Shown one piece after another: positions 7,902 through 17,056 of a stretch of 64,000 nt of DNA (position 1 is the stretch's first letter; each line of letters starts with the position of its first letter). The translations under genes were made by a program, and so were the position numbers. The notes beneath the pieces were generated by a model that did no database searches, had not been told where the DNA came from, and was given only the letters and a program-made list of their open reading frames with translations. This stretch comes from Verrucomicrobiia bacterium. GTDB taxonomy: Bacteria > Verrucomicrobiota > Verrucomicrobiia > Opitutales > Cerasicoccaceae. The DNA is taken from assembly GCA_030425485.1 (NCBI GenBank), contig JAUIAM010000013.1, positions 30,994-94,993 on the forward strand. The letters run 5' to 3'.

Positions 7902-8850
7902 GCCCCCACCCCGTGTCTCCGTGCTCATGCCCGCTTACAATGCGCAGAGCACCATCACAGAAACCGTTGAGAGCATCCTGCGGCAAACCCTGAACGACTT
8001 CGAGTTCATCATCGTCGATGACGGCTCGACCGACGCTACCCTTGAGTTGCTGCAAAACTTCGCCCAGCAGGACGCACGCCTGCACATCCTCAGCCGACCA
8101 AACACCGGCATCGTCGGCGCGCTCAACGACGGGCTCGCTCTCTGCCAGGGCCAATTCATCGCCCGTATGGATGCGGATGACATCGCCTACCCCGAACGCC
8201 TCAGCGCACAGGTGCAGTTTCTCGACACCCATCCCAACTGCGTCGGCGTCGGCTCCTGGGTGCAGTTCCTCGACCCGGACGGCTCCCCCATCTGGACATG
8301 GAAAATGAACGGCGACCCACAGACCATTGCCAACGGACTGCTTGAGGGCAGCGTCGCCGGGCTCGTACACCCCGCCATGATGCTCCGCAGCGACGCCGTC
8401 GAAGCCGTCGGTGGCTACCGTCAAGCGTGTACCTACGTGGAGGACTTTGACCTCTTCCTCCGCCTCAGCCAACTCGGCAATTTTTCAATCGTCCCGCAGT
8501 GCCTGCTGGGCTACCGCCAGCTCCTGACCAGCATCAACGCCACCCGCAACCGCGCTGACCGTATCGCCATCAAGAACGCCCTGCTGGCCGAGGCCCGCGC
8601 AAAAAAAGGCCTGCCTCCCAAGACACTCGTTCCCGCACCACTCAGCCCCGAAGGTACGCTGCTGGAGTGGGTCGGCCTGGCCCTGATCGAGCACAACTTT
8701 ACCAGCGCGCGCAAAACCCTCTGGCGCATTTTTAAACAAAAGCCCTTCGGCTCCGCATTCCGCCACGCCACTGGCCTAATTGCCTCTTCCAGCCTGGCCA
8801 GACTCCGCGTCAAAGCAGGTGCATTACGCCAGCGCGTATTCAGAAAATGA
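7894..8850 (+). CDS. Glycosyltransferase family 2
   Basis: The 318-residue protein carries a GT-A fold family 2 domain: VSVLMPAYNAQSTITETVES at the start, FIIVDDGSTDATLEL, and the metal-binding DADD in ARMDADDIAYPERL. A later acceptor region contains TYVEDFDLFLRLSQLG. These inverting enzymes use NDP-sugars with a divalent metal. It overlaps both neighbours (8 bases upstream, 4 bases downstream), so it is translated as part of the coupled polysaccharide operon. The C-terminal 80 residues are basic and helical and may attach it to the membrane. Confidence 0.88.
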   Translation: MDKPPPRVSVLMPAYNAQSTITETVESILRQTLNDFEFIIVDDGSTDATLELLQNFAQQDARLHILSRPNTGIVGALNDGLALCQGQFIARMDADDIAYPERLSAQVQFLDTHPNCVGVGSWVQFLDPDGSPIWTWKMNGDPQTIANGLLEGSVAGLVHPAMMLRSDAVEAVGGYRQACTYVEDFDLFLRLSQLGNFSIVPQCLLGYRQLLTSINATRNRADRIAIKNALLAEARAKKGLPPKTLVPAPLSPEGTLLEWVGLALIEHNFTSARKTLWRIFKQKPFGSAFRHATGLIASSSLARLRVKAGALRQRVFRK

Positions 8851-9797
8851 ATACAGCCGTAGCATTCATCATCTTTAAGCGCCCGGATACCACGCGCGTA
8901 GTTTTTGACGCCATCCGCCGCGCCAAGCCCTTGCGTTTGTACCTCATTGCCGATGGTGCCCGGCCGGACAAACCAGGCGAAGCCGAGGCCGTCGCGGCAA
9001 CACGGAAAGCCGTGGCCAACATCGACTGGCCCTGTCAGGTTACCCATATCTTCAGCGAGAAAAACCTCGGCTGCCGCCTGCGCGTCAGCAGTGGGCTAAA
9101 CGAAGTCTTCGCCCGCGAGCACGAAGCCATCATCCTCGAAGACGACTGCCTCCCGGACCCCAGTTTCTTCCCCTTCTGCGAAGCTCTCCTCGAACGCTAC
9201 CGAGACGAGCCACGCATCATGCACATCGGCGGCGGGAATTATCAAGGTGGACGCCGCCGCAGCGAGGACAGCTACTTTTTTAGCATGTTTCCCCACTGCT
9301 GGGGTTGGGCCACTTGGCGCGATGCCTGGCAGCAAATCGACCTCGACCTGAGCAGCTATTCGCCAGAGCCGCTTGGACAGGGCTGGGCACGCTACCTCAC
9401 CACACAGTCAGAGCTTGATTTCTGGACCAATATTTTTGGCAAGATACACCAGCGACCCAACGAAAACTCCTCTTGGGCCTACCCCTGGACCTACACCTGC
9501 TGGCACCATGCTGGTCTGAGCATTCACCCGGCCAAAAACCTCGTCCAAAACATCGGCACTGGAGGCGATGCCACCCACACCGACTTCATCCCCTACATCC
9601 AGCGGGCCAAAGCCCACCCCCTCACGATCGAACGCCACCCGGTTCAAATCGAGCGCCACCAGGAGGCCGACAGCTTCACCTTCCGCGCCGTCTATCTCTG
9701 GCAGGAAACACGCTGGTACATCCGCGTCCTCAGCGCACTGCGCATCAAGTTAGGGGCACTGCGCCACAAAATTTTCCCGCCCTCACCCACACCGTGA
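8847..9797 (+). CDS. GNT-I-like glycosyltransferase (HlpA-like family)
   Basis: The 316-residue protein starts MNTAVAFIIFKRPDTTRVVFD. It has LYLIADGARPDKPGE, IFSEKNLGCRLRVSSGLN and the acidic EHEAIILEDDCLPDPSFFPF, where EDD is the likely metal site. FPHCWGWATWRDAW follows. This pattern matches bacterial proteins related to GNT-I/family 2 transferases, often labelled hemolytic protein HlpA-like; the hemolysin name is historical and a sugar transferase role is more plausible here. It sits between two clear glycosyltransferases with four-base overlaps on both sides. Its donor is unknown. Confidence 0.75.
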   Translation: MNTAVAFIIFKRPDTTRVVFDAIRRAKPLRLYLIADGARPDKPGEAEAVAATRKAVANIDWPCQVTHIFSEKNLGCRLRVSSGLNEVFAREHEAIILEDDCLPDPSFFPFCEALLERYRDEPRIMHIGGGNYQGGRRRSEDSYFFSMFPHCWGWATWRDAWQQIDLDLSSYSPEPLGQGWARYLTTQSELDFWTNIFGKIHQRPNENSSWAYPWTYTCWHHAGLSIHPAKNLVQNIGTGGDATHTDFIPYIQRAKAHPLTIERHPVQIERHQEADSFTFRAVYLWQETRWYIRVLSALRIKLGALRHKIFPPSPTP

Positions 9798-11059
9798 AAG
9801 TCTGCCACCTCAGTACGTTCGATCTCACCGGGGGCGCCGCTAAAGCCATGACACGGCTGCACAGCGGCCTGCGTGAAGCCGGCATCGACTCACACATTTA
9901 TTGCAGTGTAAAAAGCAGCAACGACCCGCATACCCACGCGCTCAAGTGGCGCAATACCCTGCCCGCTCGGCTAGCTAGAAAGCTCTTCACCTACCGTCAC
10001 CCAGAGCCCCAGCCTAAAGCCCCCAACCTCTTCTTTAGCCAGCCACGGTCATGGACCGGGGCGCAAGCTTGGGAGCAAATCAGTTCCTGCGATGTGCTGC
10101 ATATCCATTGGGCGTCCGCCCTGCCGGAACACTACATTCCCGCGCCGCTTGATTGGCCCGCCACGATCGCGGCCCTTCCCCGCAACCTCCCCGTCCTTGT
10201 CACCCTGCATGACATGAACGCCTTTACCGGTGGCTGCCATTACACCGTAGACTGCGAGCGATTTAAAATCGGCTGTGGCCAATGCCCGCAACTGGCTTCC
10301 CCAAGCCCCAGCGATCAAAGCACACAGATTTGGAGAACCCGCCTGAAAGTGTATCAGAAACTCAATACACGCCTCTCTATCCATGCCACCAGCTCATACA
10401 TCAAGCGCATGGCCGAGCAGAGCCCACTGCTGAGCGGTATTTCAACCTCACTGGTGCCACTTGGGGTAGACACCGAGATCTACCAACCGCGTGAGCGTAA
10501 CCCACTGCGCGATAAATACACGATTCCCTCCGATGCGCTGGTCCTGCTCTTCGTCAGCGATTCGCTCAGCAATCCGCTTAAGGGCATGAATATCCTCTCC
10601 GAGGCTCTCGGCCTGCTTAAGCTGCCAGACAATCTGCTCCTGCTCTCCGTCGGGCGAGATGTCCCCACCCTGACCAGCAATACCCCATGCCGCCACCTCG
10701 GTCATATTTCCAACGAGCCCGAACTGGCGGAGACCTACGCACTCTCCGATATCTTCATCTTTCCCAGCAGGCAGGAGACCTTTGGCCAGACGCCGCTCGA
10801 AGCAATGGCCTCGGGCTGCGCGCTCGCAGCCTGCCCCGCAGGTGCAATACCCGATATCGTCACACATGGTCGCGATGGGCTGATCGCCGACTCAGCTACG
10901 CCAGAAGCACTGGCATCCTGTCTTGAAAAGCTGATACATGATGCGCCCCTACGCAGCAATCTTGGGCAAAATGCCCGCACCCGCGTCGAGCAGGCCTACT
11001 CCCTTGACCATAGCACACGCGGCATGATCGACCTTTACCAAAGCATCTGCCCCTCATGA
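9794..11059 (+). CDS. Glycosyltransferase, GT4 type (GTG start)
   Basis: The start is taken as the GTG at 9794, which overlaps the previous stop as GTGA and gives the family N-terminus MKVCHLSTFDLTGGAAKAM. Longer in-frame starts would lie deep inside the upstream gene. The 421-residue protein has HIHWASALPEHY and VTLHDMNAFTGGCHYT in the N-domain, with a Cys-rich CERFKIGCGQCPQL insert seen in related wall-polysaccharide transferases. The C-domain has SDIFIFPSRQETFGQTPLEAMASG, the retaining GT4 signature. It probably elongates the operon's glycan. Confidence 0.85.
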   Translation: MKVCHLSTFDLTGGAAKAMTRLHSGLREAGIDSHIYCSVKSSNDPHTHALKWRNTLPARLARKLFTYRHPEPQPKAPNLFFSQPRSWTGAQAWEQISSCDVLHIHWASALPEHYIPAPLDWPATIAALPRNLPVLVTLHDMNAFTGGCHYTVDCERFKIGCGQCPQLASPSPSDQSTQIWRTRLKVYQKLNTRLSIHATSSYIKRMAEQSPLLSGISTSLVPLGVDTEIYQPRERNPLRDKYTIPSDALVLLFVSDSLSNPLKGMNILSEALGLLKLPDNLLLLSVGRDVPTLTSNTPCRHLGHISNEPELAETYALSDIFIFPSRQETFGQTPLEAMASGCALAACPAGAIPDIVTHGRDGLIADSATPEALASCLEKLIHDAPLRSNLGQNARTRVEQAYSLDHSTRGMIDLYQSICPS

Positions 11060-11811
11060 AGCCATCGTCCGAAACCATCCTCGGCATTTCCTTTTATACC
11101 GGCACGCTGGACGGCGCCATTGAGCACGTCGTACGCGAAGGCGGACTCCTCGTCGCCCCCTCCGGACCGGGCTTAGCCACTCTCGCCCACGAACCCGTCT
11201 ATCAAGCGTGTGTCGAAGGCAGTGATCTCGCCCTGACCGATAGCGGGCTCCTCGTCATCCTCTGGAACCTGCTGCACCGCCCCAAAATCCCCAAGATATC
11301 AGGCTACCTCTATTTCCGTGAACTGGTAAAGCACGCTGCTCTGCGCGAGCCTGGAGCCACCTTCTGGATTATGCCCAGCGAGAAAGAAATGCACATTAAC
11401 CTCAAGTGGTTGAGCACTGTCATGGGCATTCCGGCAACCGAAGAGGACTGCTACCTGGCCCCGCACTATGGCCCGGGCCACATCGCAGACGCCGCCCTGC
11501 TTGACATCCTTGAGGCCCGCAAGCCGCGTTTCATCTTTGTCAACATCGGCGGGGGCGTACAGGAGCGTCTCGGCTACACCCTGCGCAATGCACTCCCCTA
11601 CCGCCCGGGCATTATCTGCACCGGCGCGGCCATTGCCTTCTTCACCGGAGAGCAGGCTAATATCCCCGCCTGGGCAGACCGCTTGCACCTCGGCTGGCTG
11701 GCGCGTATCATCTCCGACCCACGGCGCTACCTGCCCCGCTACACCGCAGCGCTTCGGCTTATCCCACTCTTTTTACGCTACGGACGTAAACGCCCTGCCT
11801 CCCAGAACTGA
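11056..11811 (+). CDS. WecG/TagA/CpsF-family glycosyltransferase
   Basis: The 251-residue protein shows the family pattern. There is GSDLALTDSGLLVILWNLL near residue 55, a central FVNIGGGVQERLGYTLRNAL and the C-terminal PAWADRLHLGWLARIISDPRRYLPRY, where the family usually has a WxxR and P-R motif. WecG and TagA enzymes transfer ManNAc or ManNAcA-type residues onto polyprenyl-diphosphate-linked GlcNAc, usually as the second sugar. This fits an early step after the sugar transferase at 1364. The C-terminus is the membrane-targeting part in TagA. It overlaps the previous gene by four bases. Confidence 0.82.
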   Translation: MKPSSETILGISFYTGTLDGAIEHVVREGGLLVAPSGPGLATLAHEPVYQACVEGSDLALTDSGLLVILWNLLHRPKIPKISGYLYFRELVKHAALREPGATFWIMPSEKEMHINLKWLSTVMGIPATEEDCYLAPHYGPGHIADAALLDILEARKPRFIFVNIGGGVQERLGYTLRNALPYRPGIICTGAAIAFFTGEQANIPAWADRLHLGWLARIISDPRRYLPRYTAALRLIPLFLRYGRKRPASQN

Positions 11812-11812
11812 C

Positions 11813-12568
11813 ATGCCACACGCACTGCGACAAGCACTCAAGAAGCTGGCCCCTGCGCCACTCCAGCCGCCTGTACTGGCAGAGCGTTTCCTCGCAAGCA
11901 TGCGCCAGGAAAGCGTGTTGCGACGTGGTCCTTTCAGCGGCATGAACTACGGTTGGGAGCAGGTTTTCAGCGCCCAACTCCCTAAGTTCCTTGGCACCTA
12001 CGAGCAGGAGATTTTTCCACTGCTGGAGAAAGTGTTCGCCCAAGACTTCGACACGATCGTCGACGTCGGCGCAGCCGAAGGCTACTACGCTGTAGGGCTG
12101 GCCAGACGTTTTCCCCGCGCAAATATCATCGCCTACGAAGCCCTGAAGAAAGGGCAGCGCCTCATCGCAGATCTTGCAGCAAATAATGGTGTAAGCGACA
12201 GAGTTACCGTCAAAGGCCTCTGTCAGCCGGGCGACCTCCAGTCTGCTCTCAGCGGACGAGCTTTTGTCATGATGGATGTCGAGGGTGCGGAAGACTTCCT
12301 GCTCGATCCGAATACGACCCCCGCACTCAAGCAGGCCGCCCTGCTTTTCGAGTCCCACGACGCCCTGGTTCCCGGTGTGGGCCAGCGCGTTTGTAGTCGT
12401 TTTTCTGATACGCATGTCATCACAACTGCGGAATCCCGGCAACGGACAGCGGAAGACTTCCCCCCGATTCTGGGATGGCGCAAGCCCTTCCTGAGATACT
12501 ACCTGAGCGGCTGGCTGGTTGACCGCCAAAATCCGACCGTCTGGTATCTCCTGGAGCCGAAAGCATGA
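11813..12568 (+). CDS. Class I SAM-dependent methyltransferase
   Basis: The start is placed at the ATG at 11813, one base after the upstream stop, giving 251 residues; longer in-frame readings lie inside the WecG-type gene. The protein has motif I IVDVGAAEGYYAVGLARRF, an acidic residue at the end of the next strand (IIAYEAL), and FVMMDVEGAEDFLL in the place of motif IV, as in FkbM-like O-methyltransferases. It probably methylates a sugar hydroxyl of the growing polymer. Since the exporter ATPase has a glycan-binding C-terminal domain, a chain-capping role is possible. It overlaps the next gene as ATGA. Confidence 0.75.
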   Translation: MPHALRQALKKLAPAPLQPPVLAERFLASMRQESVLRRGPFSGMNYGWEQVFSAQLPKFLGTYEQEIFPLLEKVFAQDFDTIVDVGAAEGYYAVGLARRFPRANIIAYEALKKGQRLIADLAANNGVSDRVTVKGLCQPGDLQSALSGRAFVMMDVEGAEDFLLDPNTTPALKQAALLFESHDALVPGVGQRVCSRFSDTHVITTAESRQRTAEDFPPILGWRKPFLRYYLSGWLVDRQNPTVWYLLEPKA

Positions 12569-13602
12569 TTACCGTTCAGCGCAACCTACCCGCTAACCTC
12601 ATCGAGTCCGATCGGGAGCTCTTTTCTCCCCATTTGACTCACGAGATACCCGAACCCACCCTGCGAGCCCACCACAACGTGCGTGCGAGCGGCATGGGCA
12701 TCCTCATCAAAGGCCTCTCCCTCCTCCCGGACGCCTTTCCCGACACCCTTGAATCTAAGGAGTGGAGCTGGGAGTCGAGCAAATACAACCGTCTTCCGAC
12801 CAAGCTCAAGCTCATCGCCAAAAGCCACCTCCCCGGGCGCAGAAAAGTCCTCACCGCCCCCTGCCTGTGGTGCACAGACACCTGGTCGCTGTCTTATTTC
12901 TTCTGGCTCACGGAGACACTTTCCCGGCTGGAATTTATTCGCAACGAACTGGACGCTGGCTGGCCGCTCATCCTCCCGGACCACTATCTGGTCGTCGACT
13001 TTGTTAAAACGGCTCTGGAGCTCTTCGGGATAGATAATCTTGTCCCAGTCCCGCTGGGCTGGCACTACCTCCTGAGCGAGGTCCACATCCCCACCCGTAC
13101 GGCTGGCATCCACCATTTCAACCCCGATCTGGTCCAGAAGGTCGGGCAGCGCTTCCGCTCAGCAAACATTGCCCAGCCAACTGGTTTGAGCGACAAGATC
13201 CACATCTCGCGCCGCAAAGCCCGCATCCGCAAGTTCATCAATCAGGACGAGGTAGAAGCTGTCTTCGATCACTTTGGCTACAGCACAGTCTGCATGGAAG
13301 ACTTTTCCTTCCGCGAGCAGGTCGGCATGCTCACGAACGCCCGCGTCCTCGCCTCCATCCACGGAGCAGGTCTGGCCAACATGCTCATGATGCCGCCCGG
13401 CTCTCAGGTGTTTGAGATGCGCATGCGCGGCAACTTCAACAGCAGCTTCTTCAACCTCGCTGCGGCCTGCACCCACCCCTACTACTACCAAAGCTGTGAG
13501 CCCGAGAAGCCCAATCTGAATGAGCAGCAGAACAACTTTATCGCCGACATTTCGTTACTGAGGCAAAACCTGGAGCGTATCGAAAAAGCACGACAGCCAT
13601 GA
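12565..13602 (+). CDS. Glycosyltransferase family 61 (DUF563) protein
   Basis: The 345-residue protein has the GT61 pattern. CLWCTDTWSLSYFFWLTETL lies near residue 95, then KIHISRRKARIRKFINQDEV and YSTVCMEDFSFREQVGMLTN, and finally ARVLASIHGAGLANMLMMPPG, with the HGAGL motif diagnostic of this family. GT61 enzymes are inverting and use UDP-sugars such as UDP-GlcNAc or UDP-Xyl; the bacterial members are found in capsule clusters and their specificity is mostly unknown. It is embedded in the operon with four-base overlaps at both ends. Confidence 0.85.
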   Translation: MITVQRNLPANLIESDRELFSPHLTHEIPEPTLRAHHNVRASGMGILIKGLSLLPDAFPDTLESKEWSWESSKYNRLPTKLKLIAKSHLPGRRKVLTAPCLWCTDTWSLSYFFWLTETLSRLEFIRNELDAGWPLILPDHYLVVDFVKTALELFGIDNLVPVPLGWHYLLSEVHIPTRTAGIHHFNPDLVQKVGQRFRSANIAQPTGLSDKIHISRRKARIRKFINQDEVEAVFDHFGYSTVCMEDFSFREQVGMLTNARVLASIHGAGLANMLMMPPGSQVFEMRMRGNFNSSFFNLAAACTHPYYYQSCEPEKPNLNEQQNNFIADISLLRQNLERIEKARQP

Positions 13603-14390
13603 GTCCGCTCATCACAGTCATCACCCCCGTTCTCAATGCGGCCAGCTTTATCCAAGGTTGCATGGAGAGCGTCACCGCGCAGGGCTGCAACCGCGTCGTC
13701 CACCTGATCGTCGATGGCGCCTCAAGCGACGGCACACCCGACATCGTGCGCCGCTATGCCCAAGAGCATTCACACGTGCAGCTCATTTCAGAAAAAGACA
13801 GCGGGCAATCCGATGCCATGAATCGCGGCATCTCCGCCGCCACCACGCCGTTCATTGGCTTTCTCAACGCTGACGATTACTACGAGCCCGGCACCCTCAA
13901 CCGCATCTGCACACTCGCACCGACAATCACCGAGCCCGCTTTCCTGTATGGTAACCTCAAAGTCTGGGGCGATAACGATGCCGACCTCGGACTGCAAAGC
14001 CCCGCCCCCTTCACCCTCCTGAACCTCTGCCTGGGTAAGCCCTTTCCCCTCAATCCCGCCTCCTACTTTTACCACAAATCCCTCCACGAAGTCGCCGGGC
14101 CCTACGACGTGGACGACCACTACACCATGGACCTGGACTTCCTCTTTCGTGCCAGCATGTACGCCAAGGCCTACTACCATAATGAGCTATGGGGACACTT
14201 CCGCCTCATCGAGGGCACCAAAACTCTGGGCGAGTTAGCCACCGGCGAAAGCTTTAGGCGGCAGGCAGCTTTGCGTAGAAAATACGCTGCACAGCTCCCC
14301 GTGCTCCAGCGTGCACAGGTCAATATCGCACGCACCCTTGAGCCACTCGCGAAAAAGGTCGCCCGCCGTCTGAAGCGCAACCCGTCATGA
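13599..14390 (+). CDS. Glycosyltransferase family 2
   Basis: This 263-residue GT-A enzyme begins PLITVITPVLNAASFIQGC. It has LIVDGASSDGTPDIVRRYA, the family hallmark SEKDSGQSDAMNRGI and the metal motif NADD in FIGFLNADDYYEPGTL. The form SEKDSGxxDAxNKGI is typical of WcaA-like transferases in colanic-acid-type clusters. It transfers one sugar to the lipid-linked intermediate in the cytoplasm. The gene is joined to both neighbours by ATGA overlaps. Specificity cannot be read. Confidence 0.9.
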   Translation: MSPLITVITPVLNAASFIQGCMESVTAQGCNRVVHLIVDGASSDGTPDIVRRYAQEHSHVQLISEKDSGQSDAMNRGISAATTPFIGFLNADDYYEPGTLNRICTLAPTITEPAFLYGNLKVWGDNDADLGLQSPAPFTLLNLCLGKPFPLNPASYFYHKSLHEVAGPYDVDDHYTMDLDFLFRASMYAKAYYHNELWGHFRLIEGTKTLGELATGESFRRQAALRRKYAAQLPVLQRAQVNIARTLEPLAKKVARRLKRNPS

Positions 14391-15418
14391 CTTCCCTATC
14401 TGCCAAGCTGCCCAGCATCAGCGTCGTGATCTGCTGCTACAACAGTGCCTCACGCCTGACTGAGACCCTCCAGCACCTCCAGGCGCAGCAGGTGCCTGCA
14501 GGCCTGGACTGGGAACTCATCGTAGTCGACAACGCCTCGACCGACGACACCGCAGCCGTTGCCCAGGAGGTGTGGGGCAGCAACCCCGTGGCCCCGATGC
14601 GCGTGGTGCCCGAGCCTACGCCCGGCCTCAGCCATGCCCGCGCACGTGGCGCAGCAGAGGCACGACACGATATTATCGCACTGGTGGACGACGACAACTG
14701 GACTCCACCGCACTGGCTGGCTCGTGTAGCAGCCATTTTTCGAGATACGCCGATGGTAGGCGTGGTCGGCGGCCCCACAACCGAGGTGTGCGAAGTCGAA
14801 CCACCCGCCTGGTTTGACGCGCTCAAGGGCAACTACGCCGTCTATGCGCTGGATTCGCCCGGTGGCGTGGTCGAGCAGGCTGTCTGCGGCGCTGGCCTGT
14901 GTTTCCGCCGGGAGGCCTGGGAGCAACTCCTCGCGGAAGGCTACACCGGCATACTCACAGACCGCAAAGGAAAGGAGCTCAGTTCGGGGGGAGACTTCGA
15001 AACATGCGCGGCTCTCCGCCTGGCCGGATGGAAAATCTGGTACGACCCAGACCTGCTCATCGAGCACTTCATCCCCGCCGAACGCCTGAACTGGGACTAC
15101 CTCTGCCGTCTCAACAGCGGCTTTGGCAAACAGTCCGTTTATCTCGATGCCTACCACGCCGTGCTGCCCAGTTTTTGCCAAAGCAAAGTCGCCAGCGATT
15201 CGTGGGTCAAAGAGAGCCTCAAATGCATAAAAGCCCTCCTCGGCCTCGCACCGCAAGTTATGCTCCGCCCAAACTCGAAGCTAGAGGGAGATACCGCGCA
15301 CCTCGTTTGGCTCAACCAACTCACGCGCCTCAAAACACTCTTACGCGAGAAGTCCAACATCCGCACGCTGCGCCAGGGCATCAAACATGCTGCTTGGAAT
15401 AAACTATTTCGACGATGA
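14387..15418 (+). CDS. Glycosyltransferase family 2
   Basis: The 343-residue protein has SISVVICCYNSASRLTETLQ, LIVVDNASTDDTAAVAQEV, and DDDN in ALVDDDNWTPPHWLARVA as the metal-binding acidic cluster. VCGAGLCFRREAWEQLL and GGDFETCAALRLAGWKIWYD follow, as in EpsH/WcaA-like enzymes with an extended acceptor domain. It is the last gene of the first coupled block; after its stop there is an 81-base gap, one of the few in the operon. The C-terminal 100 residues are basic and helical. Confidence 0.88.
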   Translation: MTSLSAKLPSISVVICCYNSASRLTETLQHLQAQQVPAGLDWELIVVDNASTDDTAAVAQEVWGSNPVAPMRVVPEPTPGLSHARARGAAEARHDIIALVDDDNWTPPHWLARVAAIFRDTPMVGVVGGPTTEVCEVEPPAWFDALKGNYAVYALDSPGGVVEQAVCGAGLCFRREAWEQLLAEGYTGILTDRKGKELSSGGDFETCAALRLAGWKIWYDPDLLIEHFIPAERLNWDYLCRLNSGFGKQSVYLDAYHAVLPSFCQSKVASDSWVKESLKCIKALLGLAPQVMLRPNSKLEGDTAHLVWLNQLTRLKTLLREKSNIRTLRQGIKHAAWNKLFRR

Positions 15419-15499
15419 CCTGAAAGAGGCTTTCCTGAAACGCTTCCCCACTGTATTAACTGCAACTGGATAACCCAACTTCAACTAACCGGAATCACT

Positions 15500-16189
15500 A
15501 TGCCACGCCCGAACTGTATGGTTTTCGCCGCCAAGCATCTCCCCCCGCAGGAGATCACTGGCAAGGAGGTGCTCGAAGTCGGTGCCTGCGACTTCAACGG
15601 CTCCATCAAGCCCTACCTCATGCACCACGATCCCAAGAGCTACCTCGGCATTGACATGATCGAAGGCCCCTGCGTGGACAAGGTCATGAACGCCGACGAC
15701 CTCGAAAAGGAATTCGGCCCCGAGCGCTTCGACATCGTCATGTCCATTGAGATGATGGAGCACACGCGCTGGTGGCGCAGATCGCTGACCAACATGAAGC
15801 GCGTCGTACGCCGCGGTGGTCTGCTGCTCATCACCTCACCCGCCCGGGGCTACCTCTACCACGGCTACCCCCACGACTTCTGGCGCTACGAGATGGAGGA
15901 CATCGAAAAGATGCTGGCCGACTTTGAGATCATCGGCCTGGAACGCGACGAGAGCGGCCCTGGCACCTTTGTCATCGCTCGCAAGCCCATGGACTACACC
16001 GAGTGCGACCTGAGCGACATCGAACTCTTTAGCGTCGTCACCGGTGACCGCAGACGCGAACTGACCGAGGAAGACTTTAAGAGCAAGTACTTCAAGCGCG
16101 TGGCCTTCAAGGTTCGCCTCAAAGATTTCGTAGAACGCACCTATCGCGGGATCGGCCGCACCGTGGGCAAACTCCTCGGCCTGAAGTAA
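15500..16189 (+). CDS. Class I SAM-dependent methyltransferase
   Basis: The 229-residue protein has motif I EVLEVGACDFNGSIKPYL, an acidic strand end in YLGIDMIEGPCVD, FDIVMSIEMMEHTRWW as motif IV and RRGGLLLITSPARGYLYH as post-motif. That is a Methyltransf_11-type fold. Its conserved GYPHDFWRYEMEDIEKML is common in polysaccharide-cluster methyltransferases. It begins the second block of the operon after an 81-base gap that shows no terminator. It may act on a sugar or a terminal group, giving the cap read by the Wzt C-terminal domain, which is an inference. Confidence 0.82.
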   Translation: MPRPNCMVFAAKHLPPQEITGKEVLEVGACDFNGSIKPYLMHHDPKSYLGIDMIEGPCVDKVMNADDLEKEFGPERFDIVMSIEMMEHTRWWRRSLTNMKRVVRRGGLLLITSPARGYLYHGYPHDFWRYEMEDIEKMLADFEIIGLERDESGPGTFVIARKPMDYTECDLSDIELFSVVTGDRRRELTEEDFKSKYFKRVAFKVRLKDFVERTYRGIGRTVGKLLGLK

Positions 16190-16195
16190 CCCATC

Positions 16196-17056
16196 ATGAA
16201 GCTCGAAAAAATCATCACTCTGGGTAACGAACCCGTGCGCCTTCCCCTGCTGGCCATGATCCGCTCGCTGCGTTCGGTGGGCTGCGATTTGCCCGTCTGG
16301 GTCATCCCCTACGACGACCGCACCTTCGACCTGCCCGCCGGCTGCAAATGGTGGAAGAACGACGAGATTTGCGACTTCATCGAAAAGGAAGGCGGACGCC
16401 CCGTCATGCGTAAATACCAGTGCATGATCGAGGCCAACTACCAGTTCGTCGATTCCGATATCGTCTTTTTGCGCAACCCGGCAGAAGTCCTGCAACCCTG
16501 CGAGGGCTGGGTGGCCAGTTGCTGCCATTGGCACAACCCCGGACACACCTACACCGAGCACTCCCTCCCTCTCATCAAGGCACGCTCCACCACCTGGCAG
16601 CGACTCATCTTCAACACCGGGCAATTCGCCTGCGACCGTGCCCTGTACGACATCGATAGTTTCAAGCGCACGGCCACCCACCCCGATTACTGCCCCACCA
16701 TCCTGGACGACCCCTACCACGAGCAGCCGGGGATAAACCTCCTCGTCCACCTCTCCGGTGTGCCCATCAGCAACCTCACCCTCCCCCCCGCCAACATGGA
16801 GTCCACCTGGGCTGGTGACTACCACGATGCTGACTACGAGCGATTCTGGCAGGTTGAAGCCCGCAAGCCCTACCTCATGCACTGGGCGGGCGAAAAGATG
16901 AGCCCCGAGCGGCCCATCTCTGAGCTCTTTTTCCAATACTTGACCGAGGACGAACAGCAGCAATTTCTCGAATCTCAGCACGAGGGATCGCCCTCCACCG
17001 CACGCCGCCTGAAGCAGAAAATCCGCGCTGCCTGGCACGCCTTGAAGGACTCATGA
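16196..17056 (+). CDS. Putative GT-A glycosyltransferase (GT8-like)
   Basis: The 286-residue protein was not placed in a named family with certainty. It starts KLEKIITLGNEPVRLPLLAM and contains YQFVDSDIVFLRNPAEVL near residue 80, in which DSD looks like the DxD metal site of GT8-type nucleotide-sugar transferases. FNTGQFACDRALYDI resembles the region after it in that group. YLMHWAGEKM near the end may supply the second metal-site His. The setting between a methyltransferase and a GT2 in the operon supports a sugar transfer role. It is separated by six bases from the upstream gene and overlaps the next by four. Confidence 0.65.
   Translation: MKLEKIITLGNEPVRLPLLAMIRSLRSVGCDLPVWVIPYDDRTFDLPAGCKWWKNDEICDFIEKEGGRPVMRKYQCMIEANYQFVDSDIVFLRNPAEVLQPCEGWVASCCHWHNPGHTYTEHSLPLIKARSTTWQRLIFNTGQFACDRALYDIDSFKRTATHPDYCPTILDDPYHEQPGINLLVHLSGVPISNLTLPPANMESTWAGDYHDADYERFWQVEARKPYLMHWAGEKMSPERPISELFFQYLTEDEQQQFLESQHEGSPSTARRLKQKIRAAWHALKDS

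Noticed and set aside
9473..9793. The longer in-frame start for the GT4 gene at 9794
   Set aside because: The extra 107 residues lie within the upstream gene and look non-protein-like; the GTG at 9794 gives a canonical GT4 start and a GTGA overlap.
15836..17038. A 400-residue minus-strand frame across the methyltransferase and GT8-like genes
   Set aside because: It spans two well-supported plus-strand genes joined in an operon.
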